DNA from: 34-65-8 sp964516135
Lineage (GTDB): Bacteria; Pseudomonadota; Alphaproteobacteria; Sphingomonadales; Sphingomonadaceae
Assembly: GCA_964516135.1 (NCBI GenBank)
Contig: CAZEWN010000019.1
Span: 7,981 to 71,980, forward strand
Direction: 5' to 3'
Length of the DNA: 64,000 nucleotides
A program made the translations under genes and the position numbers. Shown in pieces: positions 1-9,254 of this stretch (position 1 is the first letter of the stretch; every line of letters starts with the position of its first letter). The notes beneath the pieces were generated by a model, which was not told the origin of the DNA, searched no databases, and saw nothing but the letters and a program-made list of their open reading frames with translations.

Positions 1-713
1 GTCAACGCGGCGACCAGCGCATCCTGGTCGACCGCCGCGCCGCGGGCGATGTTCACCAACACTGCATCGGGTTTCATCGCCGCCAGCTCCGCCGCGCCGA
101 TCATCCCATCGGTTTCAGGCGTCGCGGGAACGGCGAGGATGATCCAGTCGAACTCACCCAGGCGCGCGCGCCACTGGTGAGGTGTGAGGACCCCCTCCCC
201 CGCGGTCCGACGCACCACCGTGACCGCGACCTCAAACGCCTCAAGGCGCGGCTTGATCAACTGCCCGATCGCGCCATAGCCCAGCAGCAGCGCCTTGCTG
301 CCCGCCAGTTCGCGCTTGCCCGGGGACGCGGTAAGCCACTCGTGCCGATCCTGCGCGCGCACGACATCGCGATAACCCTTGGCCGTCGTCAGCATCCCCA
401 TGATGACGTATTCGGCAATGGTGATCGCATTGATCCCCGCGCCGTTGGTGACGGTGATGCCGCGCTCGACCAGCAGGTCCAGCGGCAGGAAATCGAGCCC
501 GGCATAGATCGAATTGAGCCACCTCAGGCTGGTGGCCCGGCGCACCGCTTCAGCCATGTCGCCCTTCGCGAACATGTCGAACCAGCCGATCTCCGCCAGT
601 GGCGCCAGTTCCAGTGCTTCCTCGCGCGTAGCGAACCAGTGCGGTTCGATCCCGGACGGCAAGCGATGCTCGACCAGCGGGCGGATCAGATTGGAGAGGA
701 CCGCGGTGGGCAT
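1..713 (-). CDS. D-isomer-specific 2-hydroxyacid dehydrogenase, 3' end outside window
   Basis: NAD(P)-dependent oxidoreductase of the D-2-hydroxyacid dehydrogenase family (hydroxypyruvate/glyoxylate reductase-like), cytoplasmic. The reading frame is open from an ATG at 711-713 to the window edge, about 237 residues, so the C-terminal end is missing. Visible are the N-terminal catalytic half, a Rossmann nucleotide motif GYGAIG at residues 145-150, and the later VNIARG stretch that carries the usual catalytic arginine. A GAAGGAG ribosome site lies 6 bases ahead of the ATG. It follows cysS on the same strand after an 80 bp gap that contains a GC-rich inverted repeat. The substrate cannot be told from the sequence. 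Confidence 0.85.
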   Translation of the reverse strand, partial: MPTAVLSNLIRPLVEHRLPSGIEPHWFATREEALELAPLAEIGWFDMFAKGDMAEAVRRATSLRWLNSIYAGLDFLPLDLLVERGITVTNGAGINAITIAEYVIMGMLTTAKGYRDVVRAQDRHEWLTASPGKRELAGSKALLLGYGAIGQLIKPRLEAFEVAVTVVRRTAGEGVLTPHQWRARLGEFDWIILAVPATPETDGMIGAAELAAMKPDAVLVNIARGAAVDQDALVAAL

Positions 714-730
714 GGTTTACTCCTTCGAAT

Positions 731-757
731 CCTCCCCATCGATTTACAACGGGGAGG
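731..757. repeat. short inverted repeat CCTCCCC/GGGGAGG between cysS and the dehydrogenase gene
   Basis: Perfect 7 bp arms (731-737 and 751-757) around a 13 nt loop. It could form an RNA hairpin at the end of cysS, but no T-run follows on the minus strand, so it is not a clear intrinsic terminator. It may be a remnant of a dispersed palindromic element. Confidence 0.4.
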
Positions 758-793
758 TGCAGAAGCGTCAGTATCTTATGGAGGGGCCAATCG

Positions 794-2224
794 TCAGAGC
801 CGCCATTCCCACCCAAGCGGGTCACCGTCCATGACCTCGACCCCCGCGGCGGCCAATTCGTCGCGGATCGCGTCGGAGGTGGCAAAGTCCTTCGCCGCGC
901 GCGCATCCTTGCGCCGGGCGAGCGCGGCTTCGATTTCGGCCTCGGTGATGGTGGCGGCCTTGGGGCGGATGCGGAGATCGGTACGGGATAAGCTGAGAAG
1001 GTCGAGGCCAAGTACCGCATCAAAGCGCTCCAACGCTGCAAGCGCATCGACAGGCGAGATCGCGTTCACGCCCAAAACGAGTTCGACCACAGCCAACGCT
1101 TCGGACGTGTTGAGATCGCCAGTCAGCGCATCGCCAAAAGCAGAATCGTACTTTTCAATCGGGAATGCGCCGAGCTGTCCTGCGCCGGCTCGATTCGTGA
1201 GCCGCTCCACCCCCATCACCATCCGCTTCAACCGCGTGAGCGCAGCCTGCAAGCCCTCCCACGAGAACTCCAGCTCGCTGCGGTAGTGCGCCTGGAGACA
1301 CATCAGGCGGTAGGCGAGCGGGTGGTAGCCCTTGTCGATCAGGAGCTGGAGGCGAAGAAACTCGCCCGAGGACTTGCTCATCTTACCGGTGCGATCGACG
1401 AGGAAGTTGTTGTGCATCCAGATGTTCGCGCCGCTCGCATCTGAATGGCAGTGCGCCTGGTTCTGGGCGATTTCGTTGGGGTGATGGATCTCGCGATGGT
1501 CGATCCCGCCGGTGTGTATGTCGAACGGGAAGCCCAGTACCTCCCCCGACATGACGGAGCATTCAAGGTGCCAGCCAGGAGCGCCCAGCCCCCAGGGCGA
1601 ATCCCATTCCATCTGCCGCGTCTCGCCCGGCGGCGTCTTGCGCCAGATCGCGAAGTCGGCAGCGTTGCGTTTGCCCTCAACCGGATCGATCCGGCTCTCG
1701 CCCTCGTCGGTGGCCGCGCGCGCCAGTCGCCCGTAGTCGGCCACCGTCGACACGTCGAAATAGAGCCCGCTGTCGAGTTCGTAGCAGTGCTTCGCCGCGA
1801 TGCCCTTGGCGAATTCGATCATCTGCGGGACGTAGTCGGTCGCGATGGTCCACTGCGCGGGCTGGCGGATGTTGAGCGCCTTCACATCGGCCCAGAAGGC
1901 TTCGGTGTAGTGCTTCGCGATGTCCCAGATCGACTGCGCATTTTGCGCCGCCGCCTTCTCCAGCTTGTCCTCGCCCGCGTCGGCATCGTCGGTCAGGTGG
2001 CCCACGTCGGTGATGTTGATGACATGGGTGAGCTTGTAACCCTTAAAGCTCAGCGTTCGCCCCAGCACGTCGGCGAACACATAGGCGCGCATGTTGCCGA
2101 TGTGCGGGTAGTTGTAGACCGTCGGCCCGCAGGTATACACGCGCGCCTCGCCGTCGTGGACCGGCTCGAACACTTCAAGCTGGCGGGTGAGCGAGTTGAA
2201 CAGCTTGAGCGGGGCGTCGGTCAT
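794..2224 (-). CDS. cysS: cysteinyl-tRNA synthetase
   Basis: Class I aminoacyl-tRNA synthetase that charges tRNA-Cys, cytoplasmic and essential. The product is 476 residues, close to the usual 460-480. Signature residues are present: HIGN at 41-44, KMSKS at 281-285, and the zinc ligands C32, C222, H247 and E251 with the same spacing as in the E. coli enzyme. The open frame extends 25 codons further upstream, but the ATG at 2222-2224 gives the normal family N-terminus (MTDAPLKLF) and avoids overlapping the nitroreductase gene, which ends 25 bp upstream. It probably shares a transcript with the genes from fsa downward. Confidence 0.97.
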   Translation of the reverse strand: MTDAPLKLFNSLTRQLEVFEPVHDGEARVYTCGPTVYNYPHIGNMRAYVFADVLGRTLSFKGYKLTHVINITDVGHLTDDADAGEDKLEKAAAQNAQSIWDIAKHYTEAFWADVKALNIRQPAQWTIATDYVPQMIEFAKGIAAKHCYELDSGLYFDVSTVADYGRLARAATDEGESRIDPVEGKRNAADFAIWRKTPPGETRQMEWDSPWGLGAPGWHLECSVMSGEVLGFPFDIHTGGIDHREIHHPNEIAQNQAHCHSDASGANIWMHNNFLVDRTGKMSKSSGEFLRLQLLIDKGYHPLAYRLMCLQAHYRSELEFSWEGLQAALTRLKRMVMGVERLTNRAGAGQLGAFPIEKYDSAFGDALTGDLNTSEALAVVELVLGVNAISPVDALAALERFDAVLGLDLLSLSRTDLRIRPKAATITEAEIEAALARRKDARAAKDFATSDAIRDELAAAGVEVMDGDPLGWEWRL

Positions 2225-2249
2225 GCGCGCCGCATAGGTCGGCGCGCCG

Positions 2250-2924
2250 CTACTGCCAACCCTCCCAGCGCACCGCCTCTTCGATGGGCGCACGGTCAAC
2301 CGGAAAATTGTTCACCGGGGCGTGCGCCTCGCGATATCCGATGGCCAGGCCACAAAAGAAGATGTGATCCTCCGGGATGTCGACCATCTCGCGGATCTGC
2401 GGGGAATAGACCGCCCACGCTTCCTGCGGGCAGGAATCCAGCCCTTCCTCGCGCAGCAGCAGCATGATCGATTGCAGCCACATGCCGATGTCCGACCACT
2501 GCGGCGGACCCATGTATCTGGGCGTGTGCACCAGCATCAGCACCGGCGCGCCGAAGGCACGGAAATTGCGCGCGAACCACATCAGGCGTGCCGTCTTGTC
2601 CTCACGCGGAATTTGCAGGGCACGGTACATGTCCTCCCCTACCCCGCGGCGGCGCAACTCATAAGCTCCGTCAAGATCTGGCGGATAGACATTGTATTCC
2701 GGCGCATGCGCCGCACGGCCCTTAGGAAATTCCAGCGCGATCCGGTCGAACAGGCGCTGCATTGGCGCGCCGGTCAGCACGATCCCGTGCCAAGGCTGCG
2801 TGTTTCCCCCCGAAGGCGCCCGCTGCGCCTTGACGAGCACCCGCTCGATCACGGTGCGATCGACCGGCTGGTCGGTAAACGCGCGGATGGAGCGGCGCGT
2901 GCCGATGGCTTCGGTTACGGTCAC
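2250..2924 (-). CDS. nitroreductase family protein
   Basis: FMN-dependent nitroreductase-type oxidoreductase of 224 residues. The N-terminus TRRSIRAF and the following APSGGNTQPW segment are the typical FMN-binding signature of this family; GLAIGY near the C-terminus is also characteristic. Its start overlaps the stop of the cobT-like gene by 4 bp (ATGA), which indicates translational coupling. Members act on nitroaromatics, quinones or flavins; the physiological substrate cannot be inferred here. BluB-like activity was considered because of the cobT neighbour, but nothing specific supports it. Confidence 0.88.
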   Translation of the reverse strand: MTVTEAIGTRRSIRAFTDQPVDRTVIERVLVKAQRAPSGGNTQPWHGIVLTGAPMQRLFDRIALEFPKGRAAHAPEYNVYPPDLDGAYELRRRGVGEDMYRALQIPREDKTARLMWFARNFRAFGAPVLMLVHTPRYMGPPQWSDIGMWLQSIMLLLREEGLDSCPQEAWAVYSPQIREMVDIPEDHIFFCGLAIGYREAHAPVNNFPVDRAPIEEAVRWEGWQ

Positions 2925-4744
2925 TTGGTTTCGCCTTCGAACAGCCCCGCAAGCTGTTCGATAATGGTACCGCCAAGCTGCTCTACGTCCATGATCGTGA
3001 CCGACCGCTTGTAGTATCGTGTCACATCATGTCCAATGCCGATGGCGGCGAGTTGCACCGGCGAGCTCCTCTCGATCCACTCTATCACCCGGCGCAAGTG
3101 CTGTTCCAGATAACCCGCGTTGTTCACGCTGAGGGTCGAATCGTCGACCGGCGCGCCGTCCGAAATGACCATCAGGATGCGGCGATCCTCCGGGCGGGCG
3201 AGCAGGCGCTGGTGCGCCCAGAGCAGCGCCTCGCCGTCGATGTTTTCCTTGAGCAACCCTTCGCGCATCATCAGACCGAGGTTGCGGCGCGCGCGGCGCC
3301 ACGGCTCGTCTGCCTTCTTGTAGACGATGTGGCGCAGGTCGTTAAGGCGGCCCGGATGCGGCGGCTTGCCATCTGCGAGCCACGCTTCACGGCTCTGGCC
3401 GCCCTTCCATGCGCGGGTGGTAAAGCCCAAAATCTCGGTCTTGACCCCGCACCGCTCCAGCGTGCGCGCGAGAATATCGGCGCTGATGGCGGCGATGGAG
3501 ATCGGCCGCCCGCGCATTGAGCCGGAATTGTCGATCAGCAGGGTGACGACGGTGTCCTTGAATTCCTGGTCGCGCTCGACCTTGTAGCTCAGCGACTGCC
3601 CCGGGCTGACGACCACGCGCGCCAGCCGCGCTGCATCGAGCAGCCCTTCTTCCTGGTCGAAATCCCAGGCGCGGTTCTGTTGCGCCATCAGCCGGCGCTG
3701 CAGGCGATTGGCCAGCCGGGTGACGATCGACTGCAGCCCGGTAAGCTGGCTGTCGAGATAGGCGCGCAGCCTGTCCAGTTCATCGGCATCGCAAAGTTCG
3801 GGCGCCTCGACCACTTCGTCGAAACGGTTGGTGAAGTGCTTGTATTCGAAATCGTTCGGAATGTCGGTCCACGGCCGGTTGGGCCGGACCGGCATCATGC
3901 CGTCCTCACCCTCTTCACCGACATCCCCGTCGGACATCTCCTCGCTGTCCTGCGATTCGCCGTCGGAGTCGCCGTCGCTGTCGCCTTGGGCGGGTTCCCC
4001 GGCCATCTCGGCGGTCTGCGGTTCGGCTCCGTCCTGCTGGTCTTCGCCGTCGTCGTCAGCCTCGTCCTGGCCGTCGTCCGCGTCACCGTCGTCCTCGTCG
4101 GAACTTCCGCTTTCGTCGGTACGGGTCAGCTCGAGGTGCTGCAACATGTCCAGCGCAAGCGACTGGAAAGCCTTCTGGTCGTCGATCGAGAGGGCCAGAG
4201 CCTCGAAGTCGCCGCCGGTGCGCGCCTCGATGAATTCGCGCACCATCTCGACCCCGCCGCGCGCGCGTTGCGGAATCGGGGCACCCGTCAAAGCCTCGCG
4301 CAATAGCAGGCCGAGCGCGCTCTGAAGCGGGACCTCGCCTTCCACCTGGGCGCGCGTAATCGGATCGGTCGCGGTCCGCAGTTCGGTCGCGGCCTCAAGA
4401 TTGTCACGCATGCCGCTGAAATTGTTTGCGCCCAATGCTTCGTATCGGACCTGTTCGACCACGTCGTAGCACGCCCGCGCGGTGGGCTCGGCTGGCGCGG
4501 CGCGCGCATGGAGCGCGGCATTGTGGTGGCGCAGCTTCAAGGCAAAGCTGTCGGCGAAGCCGCGCGCCTCGCTCGCCTGATCGCGTGGCAGCGTGCGCCC
4601 TGGCAATGGCACGCGGAAGTTGCTGCCCGAAGCGCTGGGTGCATCAGCGCTCCACGCGACCTCGACCTCGGGATCGCGCGACACCGCCCGCGCGGTCGCG
4701 GTCAGCGCCTGTTTGAAGCGATCGAGAGGCGTGCGATCGGCCAT
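2921..4744 (-). CDS. cobT: cobaltochelatase CobT-like subunit (VWA domain)
   Basis: CobT-type subunit of the aerobic cobaltochelatase, the partner of the AAA+ ATPase CobS that inserts cobalt into hydrogenobyrinate diamide. The 607-residue protein has an N-terminal helical part, a highly acidic Asp/Glu-rich linker at about 210-282, and a C-terminal von Willebrand A domain with the MIDAS motif DNSGS at 405-409. That architecture is typical of CobT. The start codon lies directly against the TAA of fsa with no gap. CobS and CobN are not in this window, so its role in cobalamin synthesis is by family only; CobT-like proteins also occur without a full cobalamin pathway. Confidence 0.88.
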   Translation of the reverse strand: MADRTPLDRFKQALTATARAVSRDPEVEVAWSADAPSASGSNFRVPLPGRTLPRDQASEARGFADSFALKLRHHNAALHARAAPAEPTARACYDVVEQVRYEALGANNFSGMRDNLEAATELRTATDPITRAQVEGEVPLQSALGLLLREALTGAPIPQRARGGVEMVREFIEARTGGDFEALALSIDDQKAFQSLALDMLQHLELTRTDESGSSDEDDGDADDGQDEADDDGEDQQDGAEPQTAEMAGEPAQGDSDGDSDGESQDSEEMSDGDVGEEGEDGMMPVRPNRPWTDIPNDFEYKHFTNRFDEVVEAPELCDADELDRLRAYLDSQLTGLQSIVTRLANRLQRRLMAQQNRAWDFDQEEGLLDAARLARVVVSPGQSLSYKVERDQEFKDTVVTLLIDNSGSMRGRPISIAAISADILARTLERCGVKTEILGFTTRAWKGGQSREAWLADGKPPHPGRLNDLRHIVYKKADEPWRRARRNLGLMMREGLLKENIDGEALLWAHQRLLARPEDRRILMVISDGAPVDDSTLSVNNAGYLEQHLRRVIEWIERSSPVQLAAIGIGHDVTRYYKRSVTIMDVEQLGGTIIEQLAGLFEGETK

Positions 4745-5401
4745 TTACTTGATGATCGACTGGCCCGTCTTCGCCCAATCGGCCAGGAATCCATCGATTC
4801 CCTTGTCGGTCAGCACGTGCTTGACCAGTCCCTTGATGACGGCAGGCGGCGCGGTCATCACGTCAGCGCCGATCTTGGCGGCTTCGAACACGTGAACGCC
4901 GTGTCGAACGCTGGCGACAAGAATTTCGGTGCCGAAATCGTAGTTGTCATAGATCAGGCGGATGTCGCTGATCAGTTGCATTCCGTCGAAGCCGTTGTCG
5001 TCGTGCCGCCCGACGAAGGGACTGACAAAAGTCGCGCCCGCCTTCGCCGCCAGCAAGGCCTGATTGGCGGAAAAGCACAGCGTCACATTGACCATCGTGC
5101 CCTCGCCCGAAAGCGCGCGGCAGGTCTTCAGGCCGTCGATCGTAAGTGGCACCTTGATGCACACATTGTCCGCGATCCGGCGCAGGATTTCGGCCTCGCG
5201 CATCATCTCCGCGTGGTCGAGCGCGACGACTTCCGCGCTTACCGGGCCATCGACGATCCCGCAAATCTCGCGCGTCACTTCCATGAAGTCGCGGCCCGAC
5301 TTGGCGATCAGCGATGGGTTGGTCGTGACGCCATCAAGCAGCCCGGCTTCTGCCAGTTCCCTGATATCGGCAATTTCGGCGGTGTCGGCGAAGAATTTCA
5401 T
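4745..5401 (-). CDS. fsa: fructose-6-phosphate aldolase / small transaldolase
   Basis: Class I aldolase of the transaldolase family, 218 residues, the short type. Transaldolase signatures are DGVTTNPSL near residues 23-31 and the Schiff-base lysine K83 in CIKVPLT. Short members are annotated either as transaldolase (pentose phosphate pathway) or as fructose-6-phosphate aldolase; in alphaproteobacteria lacking a long transaldolase they are usually assumed to be the former. It is the first gene of a tight run fsa-cobT-nitroreductase-cysS, ending exactly where the next gene begins. Confidence 0.92.
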   Translation of the reverse strand: MKFFADTAEIADIRELAEAGLLDGVTTNPSLIAKSGRDFMEVTREICGIVDGPVSAEVVALDHAEMMREAEILRRIADNVCIKVPLTIDGLKTCRALSGEGTMVNVTLCFSANQALLAAKAGATFVSPFVGRHDDNGFDGMQLISDIRLIYDNYDFGTEILVASVRHGVHVFEAAKIGADVMTAPPAVIKGLVKHVLTDKGIDGFLADWAKTGQSIIK

Positions 5402-5447
5402 GTGTGGCAGGCTCCGGGTATATCGATTCTCCGCCGCTCTAGCCCGG

Positions 5448-6131
5448 TCACAACCGCGATGCGACCCCGAACACGCCGATCAGCAGCGGATCGCGGGTGG
5501 CGCCCGGGTCGCGGCGGATGGCTGCTTCCTCGACGCCGATTTCGCGCCAGATCGCATCGTTCACGGTGGCGGAAAAACGCGTGGCCACCCCGCCTACATC
5601 GACGCCCGAAAGCCGCGCAATGGCGTCGGAAATCACCGGATCGCGCGCGACGCGGATCGCCTGGCCCAGTTCGGGCACCATTGCCTCGACCAGCCGCTCG
5701 CCCATCTCGCCGCGCAGAAAGCTGGTGGCGGCGGTCGGTCCGCCCCGCACCAGTGCCTCGGCAGCGGAGAATCCGATCACGCGCACGGTATCAGCGACGA
5801 TGGGCGCGGCGCGCTCTGCACCCCTGATCGCGACATCGGCAAAGGCATGCTCCAGTCGCGACTTGAACAATGGGCCGGTAAGGATGGCGGCCATCACGTT
5901 GCCGCGCGCACCGAACACGCCGCCGAAATCAAGCGCTTCAACCTGCGCGTCCCAGTAACCGCCGGGTGCGGTCAGCCGGGCGAAGGCGCGCTCGCTCGAC
6001 AGCAGCAGCAGGCGCCGGATCGCATCGGTGAAGCTGAAGCCGTAGCCGGTGGTCGCGCAACCCGAGACGAGCAGCGCCGCACCTGCCGCCGCGCTGCCCA
6101 CGAAAGCGCGCCGTCCGATAATATGGGTCAT
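5448..6131 (-). CDS. DUF4197 family lipoprotein
   Basis: Hypothetical exported protein of 227 residues. The N-terminus has an RR pair followed by a hydrophobic stretch and an LVSGC lipobox with the lipid cysteine near residue 25, so it is probably exported and lipid-anchored, possibly by Tat. The body is mostly helical and matches what I recall of DUF4197 proteins. No catalytic motif is visible. It is divergent from priA, with about 56 bp between the two starts, so their promoters must lie very close together or overlap the coding ends. Confidence 0.75.
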   Translation of the reverse strand: MTHIIGRRAFVGSAAAGAALLVSGCATTGYGFSFTDAIRRLLLLSSERAFARLTAPGGYWDAQVEALDFGGVFGARGNVMAAILTGPLFKSRLEHAFADVAIRGAERAAPIVADTVRVIGFSAAEALVRGGPTAATSFLRGEMGERLVEAMVPELGQAIRVARDPVISDAIARLSGVDVGGVATRFSATVNDAIWREIGVEEAAIRRDPGATRDPLLIGVFGVASRL

Positions 6132-6187
6132 ATTCCTTCTCCCAAACCTTGTCGCGCCCCGCCTGCCCCGCCCATATGGAACGCTTC

Positions 6188-8365
6188 ATGAACCGCGTCC
6201 GCTGCCTCGTTTTCAACGCCGCGCTCGGCGTTCTCGACTATCGCGCCCCTTCCGGAATGCCGGTCGAGGTGGGTTCGGTGGTCGTCGCGCCGCTTGGACC
6301 GCGCCAGATCCTCGGGGTGGTCTGGGATGAGGACCGCTTGCCCGGCGCTGACGTTGCCGAGTCCAGGCTGCGGCCGCTGCTTGAGGTATTGCCCGTGCCG
6401 CCGCTCCGGCCCGAACTGCGGCGCCTGGTCGAATGGACGGCGGACTATTACTGTGCCCCGCTGCCTGCCGTCGCGCGCATGGTGCTTGCTTCGGGCGGAG
6501 CGCTGCGCGGGCCGTCCGTCACGACCGAATATCGCCTTTCAGGCATGGCGCCCGACCGGCTTACGCCAAAGCGGCTCCAGGCAATGGAAGCGCTGCAGGG
6601 CGAGCAGGCGACGATGCGCGAGCTGGCTGAACTGGCGGGCGTTTCCGAAGGCGTGCTGCGCGGGCTGGCCAATCAGGGCGCGCTCGAGGCGGTGCTGGTC
6701 GATTGCGATCGCCCTTACCCCCGCGCGGAGCCAGGCCACGTCACGGTCGACCTGAACACCGAACAGGCCGAGGTTGCCGCCACGCTGACCGGCGCGGTCG
6801 AGGCACGCAAGTTCGCCCCCTTCCTGCTCGATGGCGTGACGGGGTCGGGCAAGACCGAAACATATTTCGAGGCGGTCGCCGCGGCGTTGCGGATGGGCCG
6901 TCAGGTGCTCGTCCTGCTGCCCGAGATCGCGCTGACTGAAGCCTTCCTGCGCCGGTTCGAAGACCGTTTCGGCACCCCTCCCGTGATGTGGCATTCCTCG
7001 CTCAAGTCGTCCGAGCGCCGGCGGGCGTGGCGCGCGATTGCCGGCGGGCCCGAAGAAGGCGGGGCGCAGGTGGTGGTCGGTGCGCGCTCGGCGCTGTTCC
7101 TGCCTTATGCCAACCTGGGCCTGATAGTGGTGGACGAGGCGCACGAGGTCAGCTTCAAGCAGGACGACGGAGTGCGCTACAACGCGCGCGACGTGGCGGT
7201 AATGCGCGCGCGGTTCGAGGCGTTCCCGGTGATCCTCGCCAGCGCCACCCCCGCGCTCGAAAGCCTGCAGATGGCCGAGAGCGGGGTCTACGAAAAACTC
7301 GACCTGCCCGCGCGGTTCGGCGGGGCCACCCTGCCCGCGATCGAAACACTCGATCTCACCAAGGACAAGCCCGAGCGCGGCCGCTGGCTCGCCCCGCCAC
7401 TGGCGCAGGCGCTGGCCGAAACGCTGGAGCGCGGCGAGCAATCGCTCTTGTTCCTCAATCGCCGCGGCTATGCCCCGCTGACATTGTGCCGCAACTGTGG
7501 ACACCGCTTCCAATGCGCCAATTGCAGCGCCTGGCTGGTCGAGCACCGCTTCAGCCAGCGCCTCGCCTGCCACCATTGCGGGCACGAGGAGAAACCGCCG
7601 ACCCACTGCCCCGAATGCGGCGAACCCGACTGCATGGTGGCCTGCGGCCCCGGGGTGGAGCGGATCGCGGATGAAGTGGCCCAAATCCTGCCGGATGCGC
7701 GCGTCGCGGTCGTCACCTCCGACACGATCGGCTCGCCCGAACGCGCGGCCGATTTCGTCGCGCAGGCGGAAGGCGGTGCGATCGACGTGATTGTCGGCAC
7801 GCAGCTCGTAACCAAGGGATTTCACTTTCCCGAGCTTACCTTGGTGGGCGTGGTCGATGCCGACCTCGGGCTGGAGGGCGGCGACTTGCGCGCGGCGGAG
7901 CGGACTTACCAGCAGATCGCCCAGGTCGCCGGGCGTGCCGGGCGCGGGGCCAAGCCAGGCACGGTGCTGATCCAGACCCGCCATCCCTCCGCGCCGGTCA
8001 TTGCCGCGCTGGCCGCTGGCGACCGCGACGCCTTCTATGAGGCCGAGACCGAGGCGCGCCGCCACGCCGGCGCCCCGCCCTTCGGCCGCTGGGCCGCGAT
8101 CATCGTGTCGAGCGAAGATGAGACCGAGGCGCGCGAGGCGGCCCAACGCCTTGGCGGCACCCGCCCGCACCTGCCCGACATTGCCGTGCTCGGCCCCGCG
8201 CCTGCACCGATGGCGCTGCTGCGCGGTCGCTACCGCTACCGCCTGCTGCTCAATGCTCGCCGCAGCGCGCAGGTACAGGACGTGATCCGCGAGTGGATCG
8301 GCGCGCTCGACTTTCCGCGCGGGGTACGGGTAAGCGTGGATATCGACCCCTACAGCTTCGTCTAG
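6188..8365 (+). CDS. priA: primosomal replication protein PriA (3'-5' helicase)
   Basis: Restarts stalled replication forks by binding fork structures and loading the replisome. The protein is about 725 residues with an N-terminal DNA-binding domain, Walker A GVTGSGKT, a DEAH box in VVDEAHE, and the zinc-binding insertion with four CxxC-type pairs (CRNCGHRFQCANC, then CHHCG and CPECG) typical of PriA. An in-frame ATG at 6176 would add four residues; the one at 6188 matches the usual N-terminus (RCLVFNAALG) better. The glutathione transferase gene follows 11 bp downstream. Confidence 0.95.
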   Translation: MNRVRCLVFNAALGVLDYRAPSGMPVEVGSVVVAPLGPRQILGVVWDEDRLPGADVAESRLRPLLEVLPVPPLRPELRRLVEWTADYYCAPLPAVARMVLASGGALRGPSVTTEYRLSGMAPDRLTPKRLQAMEALQGEQATMRELAELAGVSEGVLRGLANQGALEAVLVDCDRPYPRAEPGHVTVDLNTEQAEVAATLTGAVEARKFAPFLLDGVTGSGKTETYFEAVAAALRMGRQVLVLLPEIALTEAFLRRFEDRFGTPPVMWHSSLKSSERRRAWRAIAGGPEEGGAQVVVGARSALFLPYANLGLIVVDEAHEVSFKQDDGVRYNARDVAVMRARFEAFPVILASATPALESLQMAESGVYEKLDLPARFGGATLPAIETLDLTKDKPERGRWLAPPLAQALAETLERGEQSLLFLNRRGYAPLTLCRNCGHRFQCANCSAWLVEHRFSQRLACHHCGHEEKPPTHCPECGEPDCMVACGPGVERIADEVAQILPDARVAVVTSDTIGSPERAADFVAQAEGGAIDVIVGTQLVTKGFHFPELTLVGVVDADLGLEGGDLRAAERTYQQIAQVAGRAGRGAKPGTVLIQTRHPSAPVIAALAAGDRDAFYEAETEARRHAGAPPFGRWAAIIVSSEDETEAREAAQRLGGTRPHLPDIAVLGPAPAPMALLRGRYRYRLLLNARRSAQVQDVIREWIGALDFPRGVRVSVDIDPYSFV

Positions 8366-8376
8366 GAGACGCGCCC

Positions 8377-9015
8377 ATGCTGACAGTCCATCATCTCGGA
8401 ATTTCGCAATCTGAGCGCGTTGTTTGGCTGTGTGAAGAGCTGGAGCTCGATTACACCTTCAAGCGCTACGACCGGCGCGCGGACAACCGGCTCGCGCCCG
8501 ATGAGCTGAAGGCGCTCCACCCCGCAGGCATGGCGCCGGTGATCGAAGACGGCGACCTGGTGCTCGCCGAAAGCGGCGCGATTTGCGAATATGTGGATCG
8601 CAAGTACGGGAATGCGAAGCACTGCCTCGGCCCCGATCATCCAGACTTTGCCGACCACCTGTTCTGGGTTCATTATGCCAACGGCACCTTCATGACCAAT
8701 GGCATGATGCAGCTGGTCCTCGCGATGGGTGAACCGCAAAACCCGGCGCCGGCCCTGTTCGTGGAAGACCGCGCCAATCGCGGCTGGGAACAGGTCGAGG
8801 CGCGGCTGGGTGAGGCCGAATTCCTCGGCGGCAGGCAATTGACGCTGGCCGACATCCTGATGGTTTATGCGCTTACCACCGGCCGCATGTTCCGCGGCAG
8901 GACGCTCGATGGCCTGCCCAACATCGCCGCCTATCTCCAGCGCATCGGCGCGCGGCCCGCCTACCAGCGTGCTTGGGCGAAATGTGAGCCAGCGATGCCG
9001 CCGCAACTGACCTGA
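8377..9015 (+). CDS. glutathione S-transferase family protein
   Basis: Cytoplasmic GST-fold protein of 212 residues. The thioredoxin-like N-terminal domain carries the glutathione-contacting segment with the SESGAI-type motif (LAESGAICEY) and the conserved proline in GMAPVI; the C-terminal all-helical domain contains LTLADIL. The longer open frame begins inside priA; the ATG at 8377 has an AGGAGA site about 7 bases upstream and gives the normal start. Substrate is unknown. A 239 bp gap with a palindrome follows. Confidence 0.9.
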   Translation: MLTVHHLGISQSERVVWLCEELELDYTFKRYDRRADNRLAPDELKALHPAGMAPVIEDGDLVLAESGAICEYVDRKYGNAKHCLGPDHPDFADHLFWVHYANGTFMTNGMMQLVLAMGEPQNPAPALFVEDRANRGWEQVEARLGEAEFLGGRQLTLADILMVYALTTGRMFRGRTLDGLPNIAAYLQRIGARPAYQRAWAKCEPAMPPQLT

Positions 9016-9032
9016 CCTGCGCGAACGTCCCA

Positions 9033-9049
9033 TGTCCCAAAGTGGGACA
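9033..9049. promoter_or_regulatory. palindrome upstream of the PEP-CTERM gene
   Basis: Perfect 7 bp inverted repeat TGTCCCA-AAG-TGGGACA, 206 bp ahead of the PEP-CTERM start, followed by an AT-rich patch (about 9053-9085). Its symmetry, spacing and distance suit a binding site for a dimeric activator, for example an enhancer-binding protein. This is inference from sequence shape only. A weak sigma-54-like TTGCA element occurs near 9173-9177, but its upstream GG is at the wrong spacing. Confidence 0.5.
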
Positions 9050-9254
9050 AAATCATCAGCGTTAATAAATCGTTAACTATATTTGCAAACGCTCTCGGCT
9101 TGCGCTAGCCCGGCGTCCGGCGAGATGTGGCAAGTGCCCATGGTCGTAATCTCGCAGCAGGGGTCGCAATCCTTGCAACCAGCAATGGGGCATCCCGCCG
9201 GGGCGTCGTCGCGGTGCTGATTGCTGTTCGCCCCCCTCCCAGGGAGATAGTCAG

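Noticed and set aside
9160..9180. Sigma-54 promoter for the PEP-CTERM gene
   Set aside because: TTGCA is present, but the upstream GG is one base out of the required spacing, so it is too weak to list as a feature.
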